Below, one piece after another: positions 25,660 to 34,116 of a DNA stretch of 59,218 nucleotides. Position numbers and translations under genes: made by a program. Below the pieces are notes generated by a model. It saw only the letters and a program-made list of their open reading frames with translations. It was not told the DNA's origin and did not search any database. Where the stretch lies: the NCBI GenBank assembly GCA_051001455.1, contig JBPCNH010000002.1:1-59218 (forward strand). Direction: 5' to 3'. The stretch comes from JBPCNH01 sp051001455. Its GTDB lineage: Bacteria > Actinomycetota > CADDZG01 > WHSQ01. Within the stretch, counting starts at the first letter, position 1; the number at the start of each line of letters is the position of its first letter.

Positions 25660-26196
25660 TTGGAAGCCGGGCGGTCGAATGAACGGGACCGCGACCGCGA
25701 CCGCGAGCTAACCGCCCTTTTCCTCGAACATCACCAGGTCCTTCGGCGGCTGGCTTACGTCATGTTGGGGGACGCCTCCTTGGCCGAGGAGGTAGTGATG
25801 GACGCTTTCGCCAAGGCCGTCGGGCGATGGAACCTGCTCTCGAGCGCGGACCACCCGAATGCCTATCTGCGCCAGATCGTCATGAACCTTTGTCGCTCTA
25901 AGGTCAGGCGCAAGATCCTCGAGCGCAAGGTGTCGCGGCTCTTCGATCGCGATGAGCCGGTCGTCTATGACCCGGATATGTCCACCTATGGTGTGAACAT
26001 CGAAGTCTGGCGTGCCGTGCAACGACTTCCCGAGCGCCAAAAGGCATGCGTGGTCCTCAGGTACCTCGATGATCTCACTGAGCCCGAAGTTGCCCGGGTG
26101 CTCGACATCCCCGTCGGAACCGTGAAATCGCAACTGTCCCGGGCGCGCGCCAAGTTGTCGGACTGGCTCGGGGCGGACATCGAGGAGCCGGCATGA
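25660..26196 (+). CDS. SigE-like ECF sigma factor
   Basis: The sigma factor (178 aa from TTG 25660, behind GGGGAGCGGA) has region 2 with LRRLAYVMLGDASLAEEVVM and NAYLRQIVMNLC, and region 4 with RQKACVVLRYLDDLTEPEV and LDIPVGTVKSQLSR. This fits the actinobacterial SigE-type 170-aa ECF class. Its ATGA stop overlaps the start of a membrane beta-propeller gene, a position often held by anti-sigma factors. Frames upstream remain open to 25495, so the start is uncertain. A triple GACCGC repeat lies just after the start. Confidence 0.85.
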   Translation: MEAGRSNERDRDRDRELTALFLEHHQVLRRLAYVMLGDASLAEEVVMDAFAKAVGRWNLLSSADHPNAYLRQIVMNLCRSKVRRKILERKVSRLFDRDEPVVYDPDMSTYGVNIEVWRAVQRLPERQKACVVLRYLDDLTEPEVARVLDIPVGTVKSQLSRARAKLSDWLGADIEEPA

Positions 26197-27281
26197 CCAA
26201 ACGGAAGGTCGACCTCGGAGCCTCCCTGCGAGACATGGCCGACCGCTATGTCGAGGACAATCCGGCCGACTTCGCTGCGCTCAGACAGGGGGTAAGGAGA
26301 CGCCGCGCCCGAGCGTGGGTCGTTCGGGGAGCGGGTCTGGCGACGGCCGCCGCGATGGCAGGGTTGGTCTTCTATGCGACCGGGCCCGCAAGGATGCCGG
26401 CCGAAACGACGCTGCCTCCCGTGGCTCCGGCGGAGTCCTCGATAGCGACCGAGGTTCCTCTCTCCGGGAACCTCTACCAGATCGCCGGGGCCGGGGACCT
26501 AGCTGTGGTCACTCGGAACCAGGGCCAGATCTCGAGGGTCGACGCGGGCAGCGCTGTTCCGATGTGGACCGTTGACATCGGCGGGTTCCCCGCTGATGTG
26601 GTCGTCGTTTCTGATGGCGTGTGGGTATCCGATCGCTCCAATAACCGGATCGTCCATATGGACATCCGTACGGGCGAGGTCCTCGGGGATTCGATCCAGC
26701 TCGAGGCGGATGAGGCTCCTACTCGGATGAACGTAGGCGCTGAAGCGATCAGGGTTGTTCTGCGCGACCGGTCCGTGACGCGTATCGATCGGGCGACCGG
26801 AGAGCACACGGTGTTGTTCGACGGCGGAGCACTCGACACCGCGATGGGAAACAAGCGGTTCTGGATCCTGACGGACGACGGTGAGGTGCTGGCGAGAGAT
26901 CCGAATACCGGTGCCGGCGTTCCGGAGGTGACGCCAGTCGAGGGGCTTGGGGAGGGGGAGATCACGTTTGCCCGTGGGGCGGTCTGGTACGGGAGTCCCG
27001 GGTCGAATGAGCTTATCCGCATAGACGAGACCGACGGCTCGATGATCCGCAGTGAGCTCCCCGGCACTTACGTCGACTTAGACGGCGGTAGTAGCGGTGT
27101 CTGGGTCTTGGTGGACACCGGCACCGTCGAGGGTCAGATAATCGAAGTCGAGTCTTCTGACGGTTCCTTCGTTGGAACGCGTTTCGAGTTGGAAGGTACA
27201 TCGGATGATCTCTCTACAGGCGGCGACGGCATCTGGATCGTGCAGCGCGATACCGGGCGCGCCGTGTACCTCGTTCCTTAG
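26193..27281 (+). CDS. Membrane-anchored beta-propeller protein, possible anti-sigma factor
   Basis: This 362-aa protein has a 45-residue basic cytoplasmic N-terminus, one membrane helix (about 47-65, GAGLATAAAMAGLVFYATG) and an outer domain of about 290 residues built of WVSDRSNNRIVHMD-like repeats, consistent with a beta-propeller. It overlaps the sigma gene by 4 bp, so a sigma-binding role for its cytoplasmic tail is inferred; no zinc HxxxCxxC motif is present. The outer domain may sense an envelope ligand. Confidence 0.72.
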   Translation: MTKRKVDLGASLRDMADRYVEDNPADFAALRQGVRRRRARAWVVRGAGLATAAAMAGLVFYATGPARMPAETTLPPVAPAESSIATEVPLSGNLYQIAGAGDLAVVTRNQGQISRVDAGSAVPMWTVDIGGFPADVVVVSDGVWVSDRSNNRIVHMDIRTGEVLGDSIQLEADEAPTRMNVGAEAIRVVLRDRSVTRIDRATGEHTVLFDGGALDTAMGNKRFWILTDDGEVLARDPNTGAGVPEVTPVEGLGEGEITFARGAVWYGSPGSNELIRIDETDGSMIRSELPGTYVDLDGGSSGVWVLVDTGTVEGQIIEVESSDGSFVGTRFELEGTSDDLSTGGDGIWIVQRDTGRAVYLVP

Positions 27282-27292
27282 TTCCATCTCTT

Positions 27293-27314
27293 CGTTCCTC
27301 TTTTCAGAGGAACG
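27293..27314 (+). promoter_or_regulatory. Perfect hairpin between the propeller gene and the FG-GAP gene
   Basis: CGTTCCTCT at 27293-27301 and AGAGGAACG at 27306-27314 form a perfect 9-bp stem around a TTTC loop. It lies 12 bp after one stop codon and about 30 bp before the next start. It may act as a terminator or processing site that uncouples the CRTAC1-type gene, or as an operator. Confidence 0.55.
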
Positions 27315-27343
27315 GTTCCTCATAGTTGTTCGTCTACCGATCC

Positions 27344-28912
27344 ATGAAATCGAAAACGCGTAGCTCTTTCCGGCAAGCTCCATGGATCATCCCGTTAGCT
27401 CTGTTCGCGGCACTTGCATCTTTCACCTATGTCTACCGCCCCGTTGATCTTCCCGCGACAGATGCGGCGACGAAGAAACAGTCTGCGACTTACATGTTCG
27501 AAGACGTCACGACGGCGCACGCGATTCCCGTATCCCGCACTCCGACGTGGGGATCTGCATGGGTCGACCATGACAGGGATGGATGGCCGGAACTGCTCAT
27601 CAACCGGCACAAGAGATTGGCGTGGTTCTTCTCCGGCGGCCCTGCAGGGCTCGACCGTGTGGATCAGCCGGCGCTGGAAAAAGACGCTCCTGGACGCAAC
27701 TATTACGATCGGCACGCTTGTGCATGGGGTGAGGCGGACGGTGACGGCTCACCCGATCTCTACTGTGTCGCCGGAGCGCAGAAGGGACTCGGGACCGGCC
27801 ACAACCAGCTGCTGTCGCTGGTCGGAGGGCGCTTCATCGATGTCGCGAACGACTATGGCCTGACCGATGCAGCCGGTCGTGGCCGAACCGTGAACTGGAT
27901 CGACTTCGAAGGTGATGGAGATCTAGATCTGTTCGTCGGAAACGAGGTGCGTTCCGGGCAGCCCAACCGCACGTTCCGCAACGATCGAGGTCGTTTCAGG
28001 TTGGTGGACGTGGGCCTCACCGAGGAGATCGCCACGATCAACTCCACCGTTGCAGACTGGGATAACGACGGAGATACCGACCTTCTCGTCCTCGGTCATG
28101 GAGATAAGGGTTCGATCGCCTACGAGAACCTTGGCGGATATTTCAGGCCCGTCTCGATTCCGCGCATCTCCAACGCCCGGTGGGTGTCTGCGGCGTGGGC
28201 CGACTTCGATGATGACGGGTGGATCGATCTGCATCTGATGTCAAGGCACACATCGATCTTGTTCAAGAACGATTCAGGTGTCTTCCGAAAGAAGCAGGGG
28301 CTCGGATTGCGGACGGGACGCATGAGCACCTGGATGGATGTCGAGAACGACGGCGATCTAGATCTCTTCGTGGTGCAGGGTGAAGCACGCGGAAAGTGGC
28401 GATCGCTCAATCGAGAAGACTTCCTACTACTGCAGTCGAGGGGTTCTTTCGCTCCGGAGTACATCCCTTCCGTGCGCGGAACCCGGGCGGGTAGTGGGGA
28501 TGCGGTGTCGGCAGCGGATCACGACAGGGACGGGCGGGTCGACGTGCTGGTGACGAACGGCTATCTAGAGCAGAAAGGCCGGATCCAGTTGCTCCGCAAT
28601 GTTTCAAAGGCAGGCCGATGGCTCGGCATATCGCTGCACGGAGATGCATGGAATCCCCTCGGGATAGGGGCGCGCGTCGAAATCACAGGTCAAGGAGGCC
28701 TAAGGAGGGTCTTCCACGTGACGGACGGCTTCAACTTCAAGGCTCAGTCAGAGGCCGGTTACGTCCATGTGGGGTTACGCGACCGGCTCTTCGGCAGGGT
28801 CCGTGTGGTGTGGGCAGATGGATCATCTGATTGCACCAGTGCCGTGTCGGGAGTGGTGACCACGATCAAGCAGGGAAGCGAACCTTGCTCCGGGGTCAGC
28901 CCGAGGGACTAG
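27344..28912 (+). CDS. FG-GAP/VCBS repeat protein with ASPIC/UnbV C-terminus (CRTAC1-like)
   Basis: The 522-aa protein (ATG 27344) has an N-terminal signal or anchor helix (PWIIPLALFAALASFTYV). It is followed by several calcium-binding-type repeats such as DHDRDGWPELLINR, DFEGDGDLDLFVGN, DWDNDGDTDLLVLG and DVENDGDLDLFVVQ, which form an integrin-like propeller. The C-terminal 100 residues fit the ASPIC/UnbV domain: GARVEITGQGG, QSEAGYVHVGLRD and RVVWADGSSD. Such proteins are surface exposed and adhesive or ligand binding. The end overlaps the convergent penicillin-binding protein gene by 17 bp. Confidence 0.85.
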   Translation: MKSKTRSSFRQAPWIIPLALFAALASFTYVYRPVDLPATDAATKKQSATYMFEDVTTAHAIPVSRTPTWGSAWVDHDRDGWPELLINRHKRLAWFFSGGPAGLDRVDQPALEKDAPGRNYYDRHACAWGEADGDGSPDLYCVAGAQKGLGTGHNQLLSLVGGRFIDVANDYGLTDAAGRGRTVNWIDFEGDGDLDLFVGNEVRSGQPNRTFRNDRGRFRLVDVGLTEEIATINSTVADWDNDGDTDLLVLGHGDKGSIAYENLGGYFRPVSIPRISNARWVSAAWADFDDDGWIDLHLMSRHTSILFKNDSGVFRKKQGLGLRTGRMSTWMDVENDGDLDLFVVQGEARGKWRSLNREDFLLLQSRGSFAPEYIPSVRGTRAGSGDAVSAADHDRDGRVDVLVTNGYLEQKGRIQLLRNVSKAGRWLGISLHGDAWNPLGIGARVEITGQGGLRRVFHVTDGFNFKAQSEAGYVHVGLRDRLFGRVRVVWADGSSDCTSAVSGVVTTIKQGSEPCSGVSPRD

Positions 28913-31022
28913 GTGAGGGGGAGGGCTTCGGTTCCTGTTTGGGGTCAGAGCTCGGTTCGGGGCGAGCTTTTCCGTCGCCTTCTCCCCCGCCTTTGCCATC
29001 TTTCTTCTTCGCCTCGGAAGGTTCGGGTGACGGGATGGGATCTTCCTCTATAGGCGATGGCGGAGGTGGCGGACAGAACTCGAGCGGCACCAGTTGCCGG
29101 AGCATGCGCTTCCGCTTCCCAGGACACCAAGGCGCCGCTAGCAAGCCACTCTCCGGGTCGATCTCGACGACCGTGAATTCGAAACGCGGGACGACGAAGT
29201 CCTTTACCGGGAGTCCGCGGTGAGCGTCGAGCATGAACTCCCGCCAGATGGCCGCTGGATAAGTTCCGCCGGTCACTCGCACGCCGCGCACGTTGGTCAT
29301 CGGGATGCGGCCCTCGGGGTGACCGACCCAGACGGCCGTGACGAGTTGCGGAGTGAAGCCGACGAACCATGCGTCGGCATAGTCGTTGGTGGTTCCCGTT
29401 TTGCCTGCGGCAGGTCGTCCGATGTCTGCAGCTCGCCCGGTCCCGCGCTGGATGACTTGTTCCATGACGCGGGACAGCAGATAAGCGTTCCCAGGAGACA
29501 TAACGCCCTGCTCGATCTTCTGGCGCGGCAGGATCACCGCGTCGTTCGGGAGCCGGACTTCCTTGATGCTTGTCGGTTCCACTGCGATCCCTTGGTTGGC
29601 GATGGTGGCGTAGGCGGCGGCCATGTCCAGAACGCTCACTTCTGTGGATCCGAGAGCTATCGACGGCACCATCGGGAGTTTCGCCTTCACGCCCATAGAG
29701 CGCGCTTGGGTGACGATCTGCCCGGGGCCGACCGCCAGCGAAAGCCGGGCGAAGACCCCGTTGACGGAACGGACCAGTGCCTCATCGAGAGGCAGCGTTC
29801 CACCTGCCGTCCCCTCCGAGTTCCTCACCGTCCACGGCTGCGCGTCGGGAAAGGTGAATGTTGCCGGTCCGGCCTCGAACTCGGTATCGAGACCGATCCG
29901 CTGCTCCATCGCCGCAGCGAGAGCGATCGGTTTGAACGACGAGCCCGGTTGCCGCCCAGAGCCTCCTCCTGCGGTGCCCATCGCCAGGTTGACCTGGGAG
30001 CGGCTCCAGTCGTCTCCTCCGACCATTGCCACGATCTCACCCGTCGCCGGTCGGATCGAGACCAAGGCGGCGGCAGGATCGCCCCGGCGCCCGAGGATCC
30101 TTCGGATGGCTGCTTTGGCCGCCGACTGAAGCTTGGGATCGAGCGTGGTCTTGACGTGGACGCCGCCCGCCCACAACAGGCGGGCCCGGGCGGTCTCGTC
30201 TTCGCCGAAGCGCCCGTCGCGCAGGAACTCCCGCTTCACCGCCTCTACGAAGTACGGCTCTCGTGTGGTGAGTTTCGGAGGCGCGTCGGTTACCCCGAGG
30301 CCCCTCGAGCTGGCTCTCTCAGCGGCCTCATCATCTATATAGCCCAGGGTGCGCATGCGTTCCATCACGTAGTCGCGCCGAGCTTTCGCTCGTTTAGGGC
30401 TCTGTCGCGGATCTGATGCCGAGGGAGCCTTGATGAGTGCAGCGAGAAGAGCCGATTCCCGGAGGGAGAGCCGCCCGACGCCGTGCCCGAAGTAGTTCTC
30501 AGCCGCAGCGCGGATCCCGTACGCGCCGGCTCCGAAGTAAACGGTATTGAGGTAACGCTGCAGGATTTCCTCTTTGGAGAACCTTCTCTCGATTTCGATC
30601 GCGAGCCTCAGCTCTCGGGCCTTGCGTTCGAAGTCTTTAGCGGGATCGCGGAAGAAGGTGTTCTTCACGTACTGCTGCGTGATCGTGCTGCCGCCCTGCA
30701 CGATCTCGTCCTTCGCAGTGTTCACGATCATCGCGCGCGTGATGGCCCTCAGGTCGAATCCTTCGTGGTCGAAGAACCTCTGATCCTCGGCCACCACCAC
30801 CGAGTCGATAAGGGTTTGTGGGAGCTTGTCGAAGGAGATCAAAACGCGGTTCTGCCGGTACAACCTCGTCAGGAACGAACCGTCCGAGGCAGTCACAGTA
30901 GACCGCAGAGGGAGCACCTTTTCCTTGCCCAGATCGACCGGGCCGAGCGAGCACGAGGAAAGCAAGCCGATCGAGACAGTGACGCTCACCCACGACCCCA
31001 TCGAACGCAGGGGCCGTTTCAC
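28896..31022 (-). CDS. Bifunctional (class A) penicillin-binding protein
   Basis: This 708-aa enzyme polymerises glycan strands and cross-links peptides. The GT51 domain shows VVVAEDQRFFDHEGFD, GGSTITQQYVKN, RYLNTVYFGAGAYGI and ENYFG; the transpeptidase shows PGSSFKP (SxxK), RSVNG (SxN) and GKTGTTNDYADAWF (KTG). The GTG start at 31022 follows GAGGAGGA, which lies within the end of the sigma gene. The N-terminal hydrophobic segment ends in LLSSC, a lipobox, so the protein may be lipid-anchored rather than held by a helix. The C-terminus is a Pro/Lys-rich tail of about 60 residues. Confidence 0.9.
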   Translation of the reverse strand: MKRPLRSMGSWVSVTVSIGLLSSCSLGPVDLGKEKVLPLRSTVTASDGSFLTRLYRQNRVLISFDKLPQTLIDSVVVAEDQRFFDHEGFDLRAITRAMIVNTAKDEIVQGGSTITQQYVKNTFFRDPAKDFERKARELRLAIEIERRFSKEEILQRYLNTVYFGAGAYGIRAAAENYFGHGVGRLSLRESALLAALIKAPSASDPRQSPKRAKARRDYVMERMRTLGYIDDEAAERASSRGLGVTDAPPKLTTREPYFVEAVKREFLRDGRFGEDETARARLLWAGGVHVKTTLDPKLQSAAKAAIRRILGRRGDPAAALVSIRPATGEIVAMVGGDDWSRSQVNLAMGTAGGGSGRQPGSSFKPIALAAAMEQRIGLDTEFEAGPATFTFPDAQPWTVRNSEGTAGGTLPLDEALVRSVNGVFARLSLAVGPGQIVTQARSMGVKAKLPMVPSIALGSTEVSVLDMAAAYATIANQGIAVEPTSIKEVRLPNDAVILPRQKIEQGVMSPGNAYLLSRVMEQVIQRGTGRAADIGRPAAGKTGTTNDYADAWFVGFTPQLVTAVWVGHPEGRIPMTNVRGVRVTGGTYPAAIWREFMLDAHRGLPVKDFVVPRFEFTVVEIDPESGLLAAPWCPGKRKRMLRQLVPLEFCPPPPPSPIEEDPIPSPEPSEAKKKDGKGGGEGDGKARPEPSSDPKQEPKPSPSPSPSG

Positions 31023-31023
31023 T

Positions 31024-31794
31024 TCATTCCTCCTCGAGTGCCTCACGGAGCCGGACCAGGGTCCTGTTCAGCAACCGGGATACATGCATCTGCGAGATCC
31101 CAAGGAGGCCGGCGATCTCTGATTGAGTCATGCCCTTAAAGAACCGGTAATAGAGGATGCGTCGCTCGCGCTCGGGGAGTTTCTCCATCTCCGGAGCGAG
31201 CGATGCTCTGTACTCGAGGTTCTCGAGTTGCTCGTCGTCGCCACCCAACTGATCGATGAATGACGTAGCACCTCCGTCGTCGGTATCGATCGGAGCGTCT
31301 AGCGAAGCGGTGTTATAAGCCTGCGCGATCTCGAGTCCTTCGAGTACGTGCTCCTCGCTCACCCCGGCGGCTTTAGCGATCTCGGGAACGGTGGGGGAGC
31401 GGCCGAGCTCTTGGCCGAGGTGTCCCACGATCTTGGTGAGCTCTAGATGAAGCTCCTGCAAGCGCCGCGGCACCCGAACGGCCCAACCCTTGTCTCGGAA
31501 ATGCCTCTTCAGCTCGCCGACGATGGTCGGCGTGGCATAGGTCGAGAACTCGACCTCGCGGTCGAGATCGAAGCGGTCGATGGCTTTGAGCAACCCTATG
31601 GTTCCTACCTGCACCAGATCCTCCAGAGGTTCCCCTCTGTTACGGAATCGGCGCGCGAGGAACTCGACTAAACCGATGAATTGCTCGACCAGCTTCTCGC
31701 GGCACTCGTGTTTGATGCCTTCGCTTTCCGCCTGTTGATAGGCGGCAAAGAGTTCCCGCATCTCTTTCTTCTCTAGAAGCGTCTTCTCTTTCAT
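31024..31794 (-). CDS. sigF: RNA polymerase sigma factor, SigB/SigF/SigG family
   Basis: This 256-aa group 3 sigma factor has region 2 with EDLVQVGTIGLLKAIDRFD and FSTYATPTIVGELKRHFRD, region 3 with VRVPRRLQELHLELTKI and LGRSPTVPEIAKAAG, and region 4 with LPERERRILYYRFFKGMTQ and LGISQMHVSRLL. It directs general stress or developmental genes in actinobacteria. The start overlaps the stop of an RsbW-like gene by 4 bp, and its 3' end contains the ribosome binding site of the penicillin-binding protein gene, so stress control and wall growth sit in one operon. Confidence 0.92.
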   Translation of the reverse strand: MKEKTLLEKKEMRELFAAYQQAESEGIKHECREKLVEQFIGLVEFLARRFRNRGEPLEDLVQVGTIGLLKAIDRFDLDREVEFSTYATPTIVGELKRHFRDKGWAVRVPRRLQELHLELTKIVGHLGQELGRSPTVPEIAKAAGVSEEHVLEGLEIAQAYNTASLDAPIDTDDGGATSFIDQLGGDDEQLENLEYRASLAPEMEKLPERERRILYYRFFKGMTQSEIAGLLGISQMHVSRLLNRTLVRLREALEEE

Positions 31795-32162
31795 GCGGAT
31801 CTGCTCTTGGCAAGTCTGAAGGTAGGCGACCCATCACGCATATCGAGCGCAGCCTCGTCCACCACCGTTTGCAAGATCATCTGCGACAGCTCGGTTAACT
31901 CGGTCCGTACCTTCTGTCCGGGCTTCAGATCCCCTCTCCCCGAGATCGAGAGCCGGTCGTCCTCCAGGTCGAAGCGGATCTCGAGGTCGCCTTCCCGGCC
32001 TTGAGCACCGGTCAGATAGGCCGACAGCTCATCGACTGCGATCTTCAGGTCCTCTATCTCGTCGAGGGTGAAGCCGATGCGGGTCCCCAGACCAGCCGCG
32101 ATGAGCCGCACCACCTGCAGGTACGCAGGTGAGGCAGGGATGGTCAAGGAAACCGTGTTCAA
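31791..32162 (-). CDS. RsbW-like anti-sigma factor
   Basis: This 123-aa protein from TTG 32162 (behind AAGGAGA) starts LNTVSLTIPASPAYLQVVRL and has DLKIAVDELSAYL as the N-box region of the HATPase fold, but the remaining ATP-binding boxes look weak (SISGRGDLKPG). It directly precedes and overlaps sigF, so it is most likely the SigF antagonist, possibly with reduced kinase activity. No STAS anti-anti-sigma gene is adjacent. Longer frames upstream overlap ku and are rejected. Confidence 0.8.
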   Translation of the reverse strand: MNTVSLTIPASPAYLQVVRLIAAGLGTRIGFTLDEIEDLKIAVDELSAYLTGAQGREGDLEIRFDLEDDRLSISGRGDLKPGQKVRTELTELSQMILQTVVDEAALDMRDGSPTFRLAKSRSA

Positions 32163-32205
32163 GGATTCTCCTTCGTCGTTCGGGATGCCGCCGATCAGCA
32201 CCGGT

Positions 32206-33021
32206 CTAGCTAGAAGCCGCCTTCCGGATAGGCGCCTTCTTCTTGTTCTTCTTGGCCTCGGCAACCGAGGCTTTGAGAGCCTCCATGAGATCGACCACCT
32301 TCGTCGGCTCCTCGTTCGTCGGTGCCGCCGCGACCGTAACCTCTTCGCCTTCGATCTTCTTCTCGACCAGGCGTTCCAGGGCCGCTCGGTACTCATCTTG
32401 GAATTCTTCGGGGTTGAACTCGCTCGAGAGTTGCTGAACGAGTTGCCGCGCCATCTTCACTTCCTGGTCGCGCACCTCAACCCGCTTGTCTAGTTCCTCG
32501 AATTCCGGGGCTCGGATCTCGTCCGGCCAGAACATCGTCTCGAGGATGAACACATCGTCCTTCAGGCGCACCGTGGCTAGGTGCTCCTTGTCCCGCAGGG
32601 CGACTTTGGCGATGCCTACCTGTCCTTCGGCATCCAGAGCCTGCGCCAACAACTTGTACGCCTTGATACCGGACGGTTCGGGAGCCACGTAGTACGTCTT
32701 GTTGAAGTAGATGGGGTCGATCGCTTCGAGTGGGACGAAGCTCACCACGTCGATCGCATGGATCGACTCGACCTCGAGACTCTCGAACTCCTCGTCGCTC
32801 AACGTGACGTAGTGGTCCTTCGAGTACTCGTAGCCCTTGATGATGTCGTCCCAGCCGACTTCTTTGCCACATTTCGCGCACTCTCGTTTGTACTTGATCC
32901 GCCCTCCGTCGGCTTCATGGAGCATGTGGAACTTGAGGCCCTTCTCGGATACTGCCGAATAGAGCTTCACGGGGATCGTGATCAGCCCGAAGGTGATGGC
33001 GCCTTTCCAGAGGGGACGCAT
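32206..33021 (-). CDS. ku: Ku protein (non-homologous end joining)
   Basis: This 271-aa homodimeric ring protein binds DNA ends and recruits LigD. It has MRPLWKGAITFGLITIPVKL at the start, YKRECAKCGKEV with the zinc-like CxxC, and VSFVPLEAIDPIYFNKTYY and GIAKVALRDKEHLATVR in the core, plus a basic Lys-rich tail (KNKKKAPIRKAASS), which in some Ku proteins aids DNA binding. The length is normal. It stands 43 bp upstream of the RsbW/SigF pair in the same direction, suggesting stress-linked repair. LigD is not in the window. Confidence 0.95.
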   Translation of the reverse strand: MRPLWKGAITFGLITIPVKLYSAVSEKGLKFHMLHEADGGRIKYKRECAKCGKEVGWDDIIKGYEYSKDHYVTLSDEEFESLEVESIHAIDVVSFVPLEAIDPIYFNKTYYVAPEPSGIKAYKLLAQALDAEGQVGIAKVALRDKEHLATVRLKDDVFILETMFWPDEIRAPEFEELDKRVEVRDQEVKMARQLVQQLSSEFNPEEFQDEYRAALERLVEKKIEGEEVTVAAAPTNEEPTKVVDLMEALKASVAEAKKNKKKAPIRKAASS

Positions 33022-33166
33022 CCCCGGATTCTATTCGGTTGCCTGGGTGTGGCTTGAAAATGAATGCGCAGGGTAGTGATGGGTGGAAGGTTGTTCACGC
33101 TCCGTGTCGAATGATTCCGGACAGAGGGCCCGGAGCGGGACAAAGAGCCCAGGAGGATGACTCACA

Positions 33167-33658
33167 GTGAGCAACGGTGACTACGCAAAGACGTTGGGAG
33201 AGCGGCTGCGCGGCATCCGCATCCAGAAGAACATGTCCCTCCAGGACGTGCAGGAGTCGTCTTCCGGAAAATGGAAGGCAGCCGTCGTGGGCGCTTACGA
33301 GCGAGGCGACCGTAACGTCACCGTCGCCAAGTTGGCCGAGCTCGCCGGGTTCTACGGCGTACCGGTCTCCGAGATCATCCCCAGCGATGGGGGACACGCC
33401 GGCAGCGCCTTCGACCGGCGGCGCAGGGTCGTTCTGGATCTCGAGGGGCTGGAGCGGGTTCCGGAGAGCGACAGAGATCCCCTGTCCCGCTTCACCACCG
33501 CCATCCAGATCCAGCGGGGTGACTTCAACGGGCGGGTGTTGACGATCCGGGAGGACGATCTGATGGCCTTGGCGTTGCTCTATCAGACCTCTGCAGACGA
33601 CCTCGCTCGTCAACTCGACGACTGGGGCCTGTTGACCAACGGCGCCGCTCCTCAGTAA
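33167..33658 (+). CDS. bldD: BldD-type transcriptional regulator
   Basis: This 163-aa regulator has an N-terminal HTH (about 8-70; YAKTLGERLRGIRIQKNMSL, VVGAYERGDRNVTV, YGVPVSEIIP) and a C-terminal domain that keeps the c-di-GMP signature RGD(x8)RxxD: RGD at 117-119 and REDD at 128-131. In Streptomyces, BldD bound by tetrameric c-di-GMP represses developmental genes. Positions nearly coincide with those of Streptomyces BldD. GTG at 33167 follows AGGAGG. It is divergent from ku. Confidence 0.9.
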   Translation: MSNGDYAKTLGERLRGIRIQKNMSLQDVQESSSGKWKAAVVGAYERGDRNVTVAKLAELAGFYGVPVSEIIPSDGGHAGSAFDRRRRVVLDLEGLERVPESDRDPLSRFTTAIQIQRGDFNGRVLTIREDDLMALALLYQTSADDLARQLDDWGLLTNGAAPQ

Positions 33659-33721
33659 GTAGTCTTAAGCGATAGCAGGGGCGAGGACCGCCGCACGGCC
33701 CGAGATCGAGTGGGCAGGGCG

Positions 33722-34057
33722 TCACAAGATGACGGCGGCTACCGCGATCACGACGAGGCTCGCCCAGTAGGCGCCGACCAAGATGTATTCCCGGGGCCCC
33801 GGGCGCGCCGGGATGATCACGGCGAGGACCCATACCGGCGTGACGAGTAGCCCGAACGCCACGGCGTAGAACAGCGCCACCCATCGCAGGCCGTGGGCAC
33901 CGGTAGCGATCCCTCCCGCCAGGGCGAGCAACAGCAGGCAGAGCCCTATGCCGCCGTACACGTCGAGGATCGGGCCGCCCTTCCGGTGGCGCAGCACCCG
34001 GTGGACGAGCGCGACCAGGCCGTTCACCACGAGCGCTCCGACCAGCAAGTTATCCAT
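33722..34057 (-). CDS. Small integral membrane protein, four predicted helices
   Basis: The 111-aa product is almost entirely hydrophobic, with helices near residues 4-20, 33-52, 58-80 and 90-110 (for example LLLLALAGGIATGAHGLRW and WASLVVIAVAAVIL). No family was recognised. It is convergent with bldD and divergent from the DUF3105 gene. It could be a lipid or ion-handling protein, but nothing in the sequence shows which. Confidence 0.65.
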   Translation of the reverse strand: MDNLLVGALVVNGLVALVHRVLRHRKGGPILDVYGGIGLCLLLLALAGGIATGAHGLRWVALFYAVAFGLLVTPVWVLAVIIPARPGPREYILVGAYWASLVVIAVAAVIL

Positions 34058-34116
34058 CCCGTCCTGCGCCGTCCCTCGTCACACTTCCCACGGGGCTCAG
34101 GTTAGCCTCATCCGTC

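Noticed and set aside
25680..25710. Triple GACCGC repeat near the start of the SigE-like gene
   Set aside because: It encodes an Arg-Asp repeat at the protein N-terminus and is too short to treat as a separate element.
33095..33120. CACG-CTC-CGTG palindrome in the ku/bldD gap as a possible BldD box
   Set aside because: The half sites do not match the published BldD consensus well enough to claim autoregulation.
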